Position numbers and translations under genes: made by a program. A stretch of DNA of 64,000 bases from Amycolatopsis acididurans (GTDB lineage Bacteria; Actinomycetota; Actinomycetes; Mycobacteriales; Pseudonocardiaceae). The notes under the pieces are model-generated. The model was not told the DNA's origin and did not search any database. It was given only the letters and a program-made list of their open reading frames with translations. Each line of letters begins with the position of its first letter. Position 1 is the stretch's first letter. The DNA lies in assembly GCF_012328925.1 (NCBI RefSeq), contig NZ_JAAXLS010000005.1:124001-188000 (forward strand), in the 5' to 3' direction. Below are positions 52,683 to 60,888 of this stretch, piece after piece.

Positions 52683-54110
52683 ATGGCGGCCGTGGAACAG
52701 ACAACCGTGCGCGAAACCGTGTCCAGCCTGTGGCGGAACGAGGTCCTGCCCAGCCTGTCCGACCTGGTCAGGATCCCGGCGCTGTCCCAGGCGTTCGACC
52801 AGGACTGGGCGGAGAACGGGCATCTGAACGCGGCTGTCGAGCACGTGCGGGGCTGGATCGCGGGCCGGCGCCTGCCGGGCGCGACGATCGACGTGGTGCG
52901 GCTCGAGGACCGCAGCCCGGTGCTGCTGATCGACGTGCCCGCCTCGCCCGGCGCCGAGGACCGTGGCACGGTTCTGCTCTACGGACACCTCGACAAGCAG
53001 CCCCCGGTCGGCGGCTGGTCGGAGGGGCTCGGCCCGTGGACGCCGGTGCTGCGCGACGGCAAGCTGTTCGGCCGCGGTTCGGCCGACGACGGGTACGCGG
53101 GCTACGCGGCGGTGGCGAGCCTTGAGGCGATTCACGCCGCCGGTGGCACACACGCGCGGTCGGTGATCCTGCTGGAGACGGGCGAGGAGTCCGGCAGCCC
53201 GGATCTGCCGCGGTACCTGGAGCATCTGGCGGGCAGGCTCGGCGAGGTGTCGCTGGTGATCTGCCTGGACTCGGGCGGCAACGACTACGAACGGCTGTGG
53301 CTGACCACGAGCCTGCGCGGGCTGGCGCAGGCGCACGTGACGGTGCGGGTGCTGGACTCGGCTCAGCATTCGGGACTCGCGAGCGGGATCGTGCCCAGCT
53401 CGTTCCGGATCCTGCGGCAGCTGCTCGACCGGCTCGAGGACGCCGATACCGGCGAGATCAAGCTGGCCGAGCTGAACGTCGAGATCCCGGAGAACCGCCG
53501 GGCCGAAGCGGCGGCGACGGTGGAGGTCGCGCCCGGCGCGGTCAAGTCGGCTTTCCCGCTGTACGGCGGCATGCGCCCGGTGTCGGAGGACGAGCTGGAG
53601 CTGACGCTCAACAACAGCTGGCGGCCGACGCTGTCGGTGATCGGTGCGGCCGGTTTCCCGCTGCCCGCCGACGCCGGCAACGTGCTGCGCGATTCGACGA
53701 CGCTCGCGCTGAGCTTCCGCCTCCCGCCCACGGCCGATTCGGCGGCGGCGCTCAACTCGGTGGAGAAGGCACTGACCACGGATGTCCCCTACGGCGCGAC
53801 GGTCGAGCTCTCGGGCGTCGAGCACGCGAACGGATGGAACGCGCCCGACCCGGCGCCGTGGCTGTCGGCGGTGCTGGAGCAGGTGAGCGAGGAGGTCTTC
53901 GGCGCCCCGTGGCGTTCGACCGGCCTCGGCGGCTCCATCCCGTTCATGGGGCTGCTGGCGGAGAAGTACCCGCAGGCGCAGTTCCTGGTCACCGGCGCGC
54001 TCGGTCCCGACTCGAACGCGCATGTGCCGGACGAGTGGCTGCACCTCGGGCAGGCGCAGCGGCTCACCGAGGCGGTCGCCCACGTACTGGACGCCCACGC
54101 GAACGGCTGA
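52683..54110 (+). CDS. M20-family metallopeptidase (dipeptidase)
   Basis: A 475-residue M20 peptidase. Metal ligands are visible: YGHLDKQPP (His, Asp bridge), RGSADDGYAG, LETGEESGSP (Glu) and CLDSGGND, with a distal His in AHVPDEW. It hydrolyses dipeptides or N-acyl amino acids with two Zn. ATG 52683 begins the protein; a GTG nine bases later is possible. It diverges from bkd and is followed after 202 bp by the amino-acid ABC importer, to which peptide cleavage could be linked. Confidence 0.9.
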   Translation: MAAVEQTTVRETVSSLWRNEVLPSLSDLVRIPALSQAFDQDWAENGHLNAAVEHVRGWIAGRRLPGATIDVVRLEDRSPVLLIDVPASPGAEDRGTVLLYGHLDKQPPVGGWSEGLGPWTPVLRDGKLFGRGSADDGYAGYAAVASLEAIHAAGGTHARSVILLETGEESGSPDLPRYLEHLAGRLGEVSLVICLDSGGNDYERLWLTTSLRGLAQAHVTVRVLDSAQHSGLASGIVPSSFRILRQLLDRLEDADTGEIKLAELNVEIPENRRAEAAATVEVAPGAVKSAFPLYGGMRPVSEDELELTLNNSWRPTLSVIGAAGFPLPADAGNVLRDSTTLALSFRLPPTADSAAALNSVEKALTTDVPYGATVELSGVEHANGWNAPDPAPWLSAVLEQVSEEVFGAPWRSTGLGGSIPFMGLLAEKYPQAQFLVTGALGPDSNAHVPDEWLHLGQAQRLTEAVAHVLDAHANG

Positions 54111-54169
54111 GACGCCCGAAGCTCCCTGATGTCCAATTCGGACGGTGGAGTTTCGGCGGCGCCGTCGCG

Positions 54170-54207
54170 GTAACCGTCGTGTTAGCCGCTCGTTACCCGG
54201 GCGTTCC
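54170..54207 (+). promoter_or_regulatory. Four-half-site GlnR-like box upstream of the polar amino-acid importer
   Basis: GTAAC, GTTAG, GTTAC and GTTCC occur at 54170, 54181, 54192 and 54203, each separated by exactly six bases, so an 11-bp period is kept for four sites. This matches the published actinomycete GlnR layout (gTnAC and GaAAC half-sites alternating with n6 spacers), with some deviation in the b sites. It lies 106 bp upstream of the binding-protein start, so nitrogen control of this importer is the likely meaning. Confidence 0.65.
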
Positions 54208-54312
54208 AGGTAGTCCGACATCACGCCGTGACCTCCCTGATGCTGCGAGAGGTCCCGTCCGAGTGGCAGTATGCGTGGACTCACACGGTATGACCTACTA
54301 GGAGTGACGAAC

Positions 54313-55236
54313 GTGGCGCGTGCAACACACATCAAGGCGCTTGCCCTGCTTCCGGCCTTCGCGCTGGCGGGCCTGTCGGTGGCCTGTGGCGCGGGTGGCA
54401 ACGGCTCGGGCGGCAGCCAGCCCAGCAGCAGCGCCGCCCCCGAGGTGCCTTCCGTGAGCAAGGACGCGAAACTGGCGGCCATGGTGCCGCCGGCGATCGC
54501 CGCCGACGGCAAGATCGTCGTTGGGCAGGACCAGAGCTACGCGCCCAACGAATTCGTCGATTCCAGCGGCAAGGTCACCGGGTTCGACGTGGACCTCGGC
54601 AACGCGATCGGGCAGAAGCTCGGCCTGCAGATGGAGTACCAGAACGCCGCCTTCTCGGGCATTCTCGCCGGTCTCGGCTCCGGCCAGTACGAGCTGGCGA
54701 TGTCGTCGTTCTCGGTCAACCCCGAGCGCCTGCAGACCGTCGACATGGTCACCTACTACTCGGCGGGCACGTCGCTGGCCGTGCCGAAGGGCAACCCGGA
54801 CAAGATCAGCCTCGACGACCTGTGCGGCAAGAACGTCGCCGTGCAGCAGGGCACGGTGCAGGTGGACGATCTGACCGCGAAGTCGGCGGACTGCACCAAG
54901 GCGGGCAAGCCGGCCATCAACATGCAGCAGTTCCAGCAGCAGACCGACGTGAACCTGCAGGTCCAGACCAAGCGCAGCCAGGCGATGCTGGCCGACTCGC
55001 CGGTCGTGGACTACGCGATCAAGCAGACCAACGGCGCCGTCGAAACCGTCGGCCAGCCCTACGACACCGCCCCGTACGGCATCGCGCTGAAGAAGGGCCA
55101 GGGCACCTACGCGCAGGCCGTCCAGGGAGCGGTGCAGGCGCTGATCGACGACGGGACCTACGCCAAGATCCTCGCCAAGTGGGGTCTGTCCACCTCGGGC
55201 GCGATCGCCAAGGCGGAAATCAACCCGGCCAGCTGA
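54313..55236 (+). CDS. Polar amino-acid (glutamine/glutamate-type) ABC binding lipoprotein
   Basis: A 307-residue binding protein with a lipobox: Cys25 in LSVACGAGG. The fold of the family-3 solute-binding proteins is visible (VTGFDVDLGNAIGQKLGLQMEYQNAAFSGILAGL; DMVTYYSAGTSLAVPKGNP). GTG 54313 is used because AGGAG (54300-54304) lies 8 nt ahead; the GTG at 54304 overlaps that site. It is the first gene of binding protein-permease-ATPase and lies behind the GlnR-like box. Confidence 0.88.
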   Translation: MARATHIKALALLPAFALAGLSVACGAGGNGSGGSQPSSSAAPEVPSVSKDAKLAAMVPPAIAADGKIVVGQDQSYAPNEFVDSSGKVTGFDVDLGNAIGQKLGLQMEYQNAAFSGILAGLGSGQYELAMSSFSVNPERLQTVDMVTYYSAGTSLAVPKGNPDKISLDDLCGKNVAVQQGTVQVDDLTAKSADCTKAGKPAINMQQFQQQTDVNLQVQTKRSQAMLADSPVVDYAIKQTNGAVETVGQPYDTAPYGIALKKGQGTYAQAVQGAVQALIDDGTYAKILAKWGLSTSGAIAKAEINPAS

Positions 55237-55239
55237 TCC

Positions 55240-56169
55240 ATGACCGAGACACAGCACCAGACCCGCGCCGAGGAGATCAAGGCGGTTCCGGTCCGGCACT
55301 ACGGCCGCTGGGTCGCCGGGGTCGTCATCACCTTCGTCGCGGTACTCGTGATCCGCAGCGTGATCACGAACTCGAACATGCAGTGGGGCGTGGTCGGCGA
55401 CTACCTGTTCGACGACCGCGTCCTGCGCGGCCTGCAGAACACGCTCATCCTCACCGTGATCTCCATGGTGATCGGCGTGGTCGGCGGCATCCTGCTCGCG
55501 GTGATGCGGATGTCGCCGAACCCGCTGGCCTCGGGTGCGGCGGGTGTCTACATCTGGCTGTTCCGCGGCACCCCGCTGATCACGCAGCTGGTGTTCTGGA
55601 ACTTCCTCGCGCTGTTCTACCCACGGCTGGGCCTCGGCATCCCGTTCGGGCCCGAGTTCGTCGCCGCCGACACCAACAGCCTGATCTCGCCGTTCACCGC
55701 GGCGCTGCTCGGGCTGGGGCTCAACGAGGCCGCGTACATGGCGGAGATCGTGCGCGGCGGCATCCTGTCGGTGGACGCCGGGCAGCTCGAAGCGGCCAGC
55801 GCGCTCGGCATGTCACGCACGAAGACGTTGCGGCGCATCGTGTTGCCGCAGGCGATGCGCGTGATCATCCCGCCGACCGGCAACGAGACCATCGCGATGC
55901 TCAAGACCACGTCGCTGGTGGTCGTCATCGGTTACTTCGAGCTGATGACCTCGGTGCAGCAGATCTACGCACAGAACTACCGGATCGCGCCGCTGCTGAT
56001 CGTCGCGGTGCTGTGGTACCTGTTCATGACCTCGGTGCTGACGTTGATCCAGATGCAGATCGAGAAACGGTTCGCGCGCGGCACTTCGCGGGCTGCGGCG
56101 GAGCGCACGACGTGGGCGAGCCGGATGCTCGGTTTCCGGTTCGGTAAGGGGGGAGGTGCGACGCGGTGA
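55240..56169 (+). CDS. Polar amino-acid ABC transporter permease (HisM/GlnP type)
   Basis: A 309-residue permease. After an N-terminal extension with one extra membrane segment, it has the HisM/GlnP sequence [41 protein letters not shown] and the EAA region [25 protein letters not shown]. It forms the channel as a homodimer, since no second permease is present. ATG 55240 is 3 bp after the binding-protein stop. The last 40 residues are a basic tail; the end overlaps the ATPase GTG. Confidence 0.87.
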   Translation: MTETQHQTRAEEIKAVPVRHYGRWVAGVVITFVAVLVIRSVITNSNMQWGVVGDYLFDDRVLRGLQNTLILTVISMVIGVVGGILLAVMRMSPNPLASGAAGVYIWLFRGTPLITQLVFWNFLALFYPRLGLGIPFGPEFVAADTNSLISPFTAALLGLGLNEAAYMAEIVRGGILSVDAGQLEAASALGMSRTKTLRRIVLPQAMRVIIPPTGNETIAMLKTTSLVVVIGYFELMTSVQQIYAQNYRIAPLLIVAVLWYLFMTSVLTLIQMQIEKRFARGTSRAAAERTTWASRMLGFRFGKGGGATR

Positions 56170-56939
56170 CTCCCATCGTTCAGGCGCAAGGGATCCACAA
56201 GAGTTTCGGCCGACTCGAAGTGCTCAAGGGCATCGATTTCGAGGTCAACGAACGTGAGGTCGCGTGCCTCATCGGCCCGTCCGGTTCCGGCAAGTCGACG
56301 CTGCTGCGGTGCATCAACCACCTGGAGAAGATCAACGCCGGGCGGCTGTACGTGGACGGTCAGCTGGTCGGCTACCGGCAGCGTGGCGACAAGCTGTACG
56401 AGATGCGCGACCGGGAGATCGCGGTGCAGCGCAAGGACATCGGCATGGTGTTCCAGAGGTTCAACCTGTTCCCGCACATGACGGCGCTGGAGAACGTCAT
56501 GGAGGCGCCGGTGCAGGTGCGCCGCGAAAGCAGGACCGCGGCGCGGGAGTGGGCACGCGAGCTGCTGGACCGGGTCGGCTTGGCGGACAAGGAGAAGTCC
56601 TATCCGGCCCAGCTTTCCGGCGGGCAGCAGCAGCGGGTGGCGATCGCGCGGGCACTGGCGATGCGGCCGAAGCTGATGCTGTTCGACGAGCCGACCTCGG
56701 CGCTGGACCCGGAACTGGTCGGTGAGGTGCTCGGGGTGATGCGCCGGCTGGCCGCGGACGGCATGACGATGATCGTGGTCACGCACGAGATGCAGTTCGC
56801 GCGTGAGGTCGCGGACAAGGTCGCGTTCATGGACGACGGGGTCGTCGTCGAGGAGGGCAGGCCGGACCAGGTCATCGTCGAGCCGAGGCATGAGCGCACG
56901 CGCGAGTTCCTGGCGCGAGTGCTCAATCCGAACGCCTGA
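56166..56939 (+). CDS. Polar amino-acid ABC transporter ATPase (GlnQ/HisP type)
   Basis: A 257-residue ATPase with Walker [12 protein letters not shown]-loop [18 protein letters not shown], signature [15 protein letters not shown], Walker [20 protein letters not shown] and the H-loop [21 protein letters not shown] typical of the GlnQ/HisP group. GTG 56166 overlaps the permease stop (GTGA). Its 3' end overlaps the stop region of the convergent gene by 17 bp. Confidence 0.9.
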   Translation: MTPIVQAQGIHKSFGRLEVLKGIDFEVNEREVACLIGPSGSGKSTLLRCINHLEKINAGRLYVDGQLVGYRQRGDKLYEMRDREIAVQRKDIGMVFQRFNLFPHMTALENVMEAPVQVRRESRTAAREWARELLDRVGLADKEKSYPAQLSGGQQQRVAIARALAMRPKLMLFDEPTSALDPELVGEVLGVMRRLAADGMTMIVVTHEMQFAREVADKVAFMDDGVVVEEGRPDQVIVEPRHERTREFLARVLNPNA

Positions 56940-57933
56940 CCGTGTAGGTGGACGGCGCGACGCGCACGAGTTTCGAGGTGGCGTTGAGCGCGTTGCGCAG
57001 ACCCTCACGCGTGATGGCCTTGTCGAGGCGGGCCCTGATCTCGTCCAGATGCAAGGGCCTGCCTTCGGCTTCGATGAGCCGGACCGCGTTCTCGGTGCTC
57101 GATCCGCCCGGGCCGGAGTAGGGCTCGACGTTCCAGCTCGCGAGCGCGAACGTGCTCGGCGCGACCCGCACGAACCGCGCGTCGGCGTTGAGCCGGTTGT
57201 ACAGCGGGCCCCTGCTGTAGCGGCGTTCGAGCCTTCGCAGGATCTCGTCCAGATGCAGCGGCGTTCCCGACGCGGCGAGCAGTTCGGCGACGGAGTCGGT
57301 GGCCGTCGGGCCCCTGGTGGTCCGCTTTCCCGCCGACATCCGGTCGAACGCGCGGTGCAGGCTGCGGCGCGGCTGATGCAGTTCGGGCTCGGTGGCGCGG
57401 TAGCCGCAGTGCCACAGCCACCGGACGAGCTCGTCGTCGGTCAGCCTGAACCCGTGCGCGGCCAGCGTTTCGGCGGGGGCGGTCGCGGTGAGCGACTCGG
57501 CGAGCCCGCCGATCGCCTCGCGTGTGGTGGCCACCGCGGTCGCGAGGTCCGGCACCGCGGCCCAGCCGTGGTCGACCTCGAACACGCCGCCGAAGCGGGC
57601 CAGCACCCGCCAGGCCGCGACGTTCGGCGAGATGACCGGATGCTCCAGCGCTGGACAGGTCGCCAGCAGCCGTTCCAGCGGCATCACCGGGGCGATCAGC
57701 TCGCGCAGCTTCGCGCACCATTGCCCGAGCGGGCCCCCGCTGTCGATGACGTGCCGCACGTTCGCCTCGAACTCGGCCTCGATCTCGTGCCGCTGCTCCG
57801 GCGCGGCGGGAAGGTACTGGCCGAACCACCGGTAGGCGTCGTCCTCGTCGGCCCACAGCTTCCGCCGCAAGGTGGCCAGCTCACCGTAAGTCACCGCATC
57901 GGTGACCCCTCTCAGCTCCGCGAGGGCCTCCAT
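56923..57933 (-). CDS. Protein with tandem C-terminal HARE-HTH-like winged helices
   Basis: A 336-residue protein not named by me. The N-terminal 200 residues are helical and without motif. The C-terminal third holds two copies of a winged-helix-like unit, residues about 211-267 and 280-333, both with LHLDEI ... L ... LNA ... RVAPST(F/Y), resembling HARE-HTH or sigma-region-4 modules. It is probably a DNA- or RNA-polymerase-associated factor; no target is visible. ATG 57933 lies 8 nt after TATCGT (57942-57947). The end overlaps the GlnQ-type gene. Confidence 0.6.
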   Translation of the reverse strand: MEALAELRGVTDAVTYGELATLRRKLWADEDDAYRWFGQYLPAAPEQRHEIEAEFEANVRHVIDSGGPLGQWCAKLRELIAPVMPLERLLATCPALEHPVISPNVAAWRVLARFGGVFEVDHGWAAVPDLATAVATTREAIGGLAESLTATAPAETLAAHGFRLTDDELVRWLWHCGYRATEPELHQPRRSLHRAFDRMSAGKRTTRGPTATDSVAELLAASGTPLHLDEILRRLERRYSRGPLYNRLNADARFVRVAPSTFALASWNVEPYSGPGGSSTENAVRLIEAEGRPLHLDEIRARLDKAITREGLRNALNATSKLVRVAPSTYTVRRSD

Positions 57934-58039
57934 ACCTACCGACGATAACCGCGTTAATCCTGCTGTTCAGCGGAACTGCACGTCCGGAGTAACCGTCTTA
58001 CTAAGGTTGGCGGCGTCGGTGACAACGAGAGGACGGCGA

Positions 58040-60379
58040 ATGGCGGGACCGGTCGAGCGTGAACTGCCCCCACTCGACCCCTTCGCCGGGGTACCGGACG
58101 CCCGCTACCACCTCGCGGCGAGCGAACTGCTCAAGCCGTTGCTGGAGCCGGGCGGCGGTGGGCTGCTGCGGCTGCGCCGCTCCTCCGGGAACGCGCCGAT
58201 CGTGCCGGTCGAGAACGTCTACATCACCGGCACGCTCGATCTGCGTGGCGCGGACCTCGACTGCCTGTTCCGGTTCGAGAACTGCCGCTTCGAGTACCCG
58301 CCGGACGTGCGCGAGGCGAAACTGCTCGGCCTGGTGTTCCGGCGCTGCTACCTGCCCGGGCTGAAGGCGCGGAATCTGCGCAGCCGCAACGACGTGCGGC
58401 TCATCCGCAGCGTGGTCCAGCCCTTCCCCGGCGGCACCGAGGACGGCGAGACCGCAGTGCAGCGCGGCGACACGAGGGAACGCGGTGTGCCGGACGCGGC
58501 GATCAACCTGACCGACGCCGTGATCGAGGGCTCGATCGTGTTGACACGCACCAGAATCGCCTCGACGCACGGCCGTGCGCTGCAGGCCGACCGGCTGATC
58601 ACCAGCGGGGCGTTCCTCGCCTACCGGCTCACCGCGGACGGGCAGGTGCGGCTGCCCGGCATGCGCACCGGTGGCAACGTGAACTTCTCCGGGGCCACGC
58701 TGAACAACCCGACGGGTTTCTCGCTGGACTGCAACGGCGTGCACATCGGCGGCAGCCTGCTGTGCGAGGTCGACACCTATGGCGGCGTCACGCAGCGGCA
58801 GGCGTTCACCTCACGCGGGATCCTGCACCTGCCCAGCGCCCGCGTCGACGGCGACATCGTGTTCCGCGGCGCCGATCTGGCCAGTCCGCAGGGCGGTCCG
58901 ATCGCGGTGGACGCGTGGGACTCCAGCGATCCCTACGTCGATCCGTGGCCCGCCCTGGTCGCCGACCGGCTGCGCGTGGACGGCAACCTGGAACTGTCCG
59001 ACGGGCTGTCCGCCACCGGCACCCTGCGCATGATCAACGCCAGGATCGGCGGCACGCTGCGGCTCGCGCGGGCGCGCGTGAAGGTCAAGCGCGGCAAGCT
59101 GGAGCCCTACTACGACCGTGCGGTGCACCTCGACGGCTCCGAGATCAGCGGGGATCTGGAGGCCACCGGCCTGCGCGTACCCGTCGGTCAGGTTCGGATG
59201 GCCGACGTCAAGGTCGGTGGGAACGTGCTGGCCGCGCGGGTGCATCTGCAGCACGGCGGTCGCGACGTGCTCTCCGCCCGCCGGATGAAGGTCGCCGGGA
59301 ATCTGCAACTGTCCGACGCCACCGTGGAAGGAACGCTGCGGCTGCAGGGTGCCGAGGTCGGCGGGAGCATCGAGCTCTACGGCACCGACGTGGTCGCGCC
59401 GACGGTGCGCGCGCAGACCAGTTATTCGGTGGACCTGCGCACGGTGCGCGTCGGCCGCAACATCAGCCTCACCGCCTCCGCGGACCGGCCGTTCCGCGCG
59501 GTCGGCGGCGCGAACCTCGACGGCGCGACGGCGGCGCGGCGCGTCGATCTGAGCAACGCGATCCTCGAGTCGCTGCCCGGCCACGACATCGCGCTCGACG
59601 CGAGCGATCTGGGCGCCGACGAACTGCTGCTCACGCCCGGCCCGGTGCCGCGCGGCCGGATCCTGCTGCGGCACGCGCACTGCCGCACACTCGACGACAA
59701 CAACGCTTTCTGGGCCAGCGAGGGCGGCATCGAGCTGGAGGATTTCCGCTACGACGTGCTGCACCGGCCGATCGGGATGAAGAACGACCGGGCGGTGGAC
59801 CAGCGCATCGAACAGCTGCGCACGGCGATGGACGGCTACCGGCCCGGCCCGTACGACCAGCTCGCGACCATGTTGCGCAGCAGCGGAAACGAGGAGCACG
59901 CGGACACGGTGCTGTTCCGCAAGCAGCAGTACCGCTATGAAGCGCTGGCTCAGGGCTATCGCGTGTTCGGGCCCGGCGTGCGGTTGTGGAGTTGGTTGCA
60001 GCGCTGGATGGTCGGCTACGGCTACCGGCCGGCGCGGGCGCTCGGCTGGCTGATCGGCCTGCTCGTGGTGGGCACGCTGTATTTCGGGCTCGGCACCGAC
60101 TCGTGCGTCAACGCGGTGTTCCCGCCGGATTCGAACCAGTACTTCATGGTGCGTGGCGACCGGTGCACGGTGGACCAGCAGGAGACCGGGCTGGAGTGGA
60201 ACCCGTTCTGGTACACGGCGGATCTGCTCGTGCCCATCGTGGACTTCGGCAACAAGGGCCACTGGTACATGCACGGTCTGGACAAGTGGGTCAGCGACGG
60301 GTTCATCGCGATGGGGTGGGTCTTCGCGACGACGGTCGCCGCGGGCGCAGGCCGGATGATCCGCCGGGACGCCAGGTGA
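58040..60379 (+). CDS. Beta-helix repeat membrane protein (bactofilin-like repeats, two C-terminal TM)
   Basis: A 779-residue protein. From about residue 60 to 600 it has at least eleven imperfect repeats of the form (A/I)xxGGxLxLxxA, such as ARIGGTLRLARARV and VKVGGNVLAARVHLQ, which suit a right-handed parallel beta-helix. The C-terminus has two membrane helices (ARALGWLIGLLVVGTLYFGLG and FIAMGWVFATTVAAGAG), leaving a Cys-containing loop. Enzyme annotation found on some relatives is not supported by any motif here. ATG 58040 follows GAGAGGA; the frame upstream is open but not coding. Confidence 0.75.
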   Translation: MAGPVERELPPLDPFAGVPDARYHLAASELLKPLLEPGGGGLLRLRRSSGNAPIVPVENVYITGTLDLRGADLDCLFRFENCRFEYPPDVREAKLLGLVFRRCYLPGLKARNLRSRNDVRLIRSVVQPFPGGTEDGETAVQRGDTRERGVPDAAINLTDAVIEGSIVLTRTRIASTHGRALQADRLITSGAFLAYRLTADGQVRLPGMRTGGNVNFSGATLNNPTGFSLDCNGVHIGGSLLCEVDTYGGVTQRQAFTSRGILHLPSARVDGDIVFRGADLASPQGGPIAVDAWDSSDPYVDPWPALVADRLRVDGNLELSDGLSATGTLRMINARIGGTLRLARARVKVKRGKLEPYYDRAVHLDGSEISGDLEATGLRVPVGQVRMADVKVGGNVLAARVHLQHGGRDVLSARRMKVAGNLQLSDATVEGTLRLQGAEVGGSIELYGTDVVAPTVRAQTSYSVDLRTVRVGRNISLTASADRPFRAVGGANLDGATAARRVDLSNAILESLPGHDIALDASDLGADELLLTPGPVPRGRILLRHAHCRTLDDNNAFWASEGGIELEDFRYDVLHRPIGMKNDRAVDQRIEQLRTAMDGYRPGPYDQLATMLRSSGNEEHADTVLFRKQQYRYEALAQGYRVFGPGVRLWSWLQRWMVGYGYRPARALGWLIGLLVVGTLYFGLGTDSCVNAVFPPDSNQYFMVRGDRCTVDQQETGLEWNPFWYTADLLVPIVDFGNKGHWYMHGLDKWVSDGFIAMGWVFATTVAAGAGRMIRRDAR

Positions 60380-60552
60380 CGGCCGGTGCGCGGCACCGGC
60401 CGGAGATGCCGGTCTCGGTGACGCCGGTGATCTTCTGCCGTCCGGCCGCCGGCCCGCAACAACTCACCAAAGCGACCACAGGATTTCGCGAAGGCGCCCC
60501 AGCGCCAGAGCGACCGGGGGTCCAGGGGGGCGGAGCCCCACCTGGCGGGGGG

Positions 60553-60573
60553 TTTGGGGGTCCGACCCCCAAA
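60553..60573. terminator. GC-rich hairpin of a dispersed family (copy 2)
   Basis: TTTGGGGG (60553-60560) and CCCCCAAA (60566-60573) around TCCGA, preceded by GGGGGG and followed by AAC. A second hairpin, CCAGGGGGGC with GCCCCACCTGG, lies just before it (about 60521-60544). It closely resembles the element at 17769-17787. It lies between the beta-helix gene and the tRNA, so it may end either transcript. Confidence 0.5.
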
Positions 60574-60629
60574 AACAACGGCGAGTATCCCGGTCCACGC
60601 TTTCCGTGGGCATGGTTGGCCCAGATACG

Positions 60630-60702
60630 AGCGGATGACGGGATTCGAACCCGCGACCCTCACCTTGGCAAGGTGATGCGCTACCAGCTGCGCTACATCC
60701 GC
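60630..60702 (-). tRNA. tRNA-Gly (anticodon GCC)
   Basis: On the minus strand the 73-nt sequence folds as a full cloverleaf: acceptor arms GCGGATG/CATCCGC, D-loop GCGCAGCTGGTAGCGC, anticodon loop TTGCCAA (anticodon GCC, reading GGC/GGT), T-arm GCGGGTTCGAATCCCGT and T discriminator. No CCA is encoded. It is close to known bacterial glyV-type tRNAs. It stands alone; no integrase or attachment repeat flanks it. Confidence 0.95.
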
Positions 60703-60888
60703 AAGCCCCGGTTCACCGGGACGATGCACACTCTATACCCTGCCCTTCGGGCGCGTGACAGGCACCCATACGGAGGTAACCTCGTCACTCCCGGAGTACA
60801 AGGGGTGACGGCAAGCGTTTCGCTCCGTATGGTGGCTCCATTCAACCGAACGGGTTAGTCCCGCCCCGGGGAGGAGGTGCCTAGCCGG

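Noticed and set aside
60630..60702. tRNA as an integration site of a mobile element
   Set aside because: No integrase, no direct repeat of the tRNA 3' end and no change in base composition is visible nearby.
60022..60729. Reverse-strand frame covering the tRNA
   Set aside because: It overlaps a clear tRNA-Gly and the beta-helix gene on the opposite strand, so it is a shadow.
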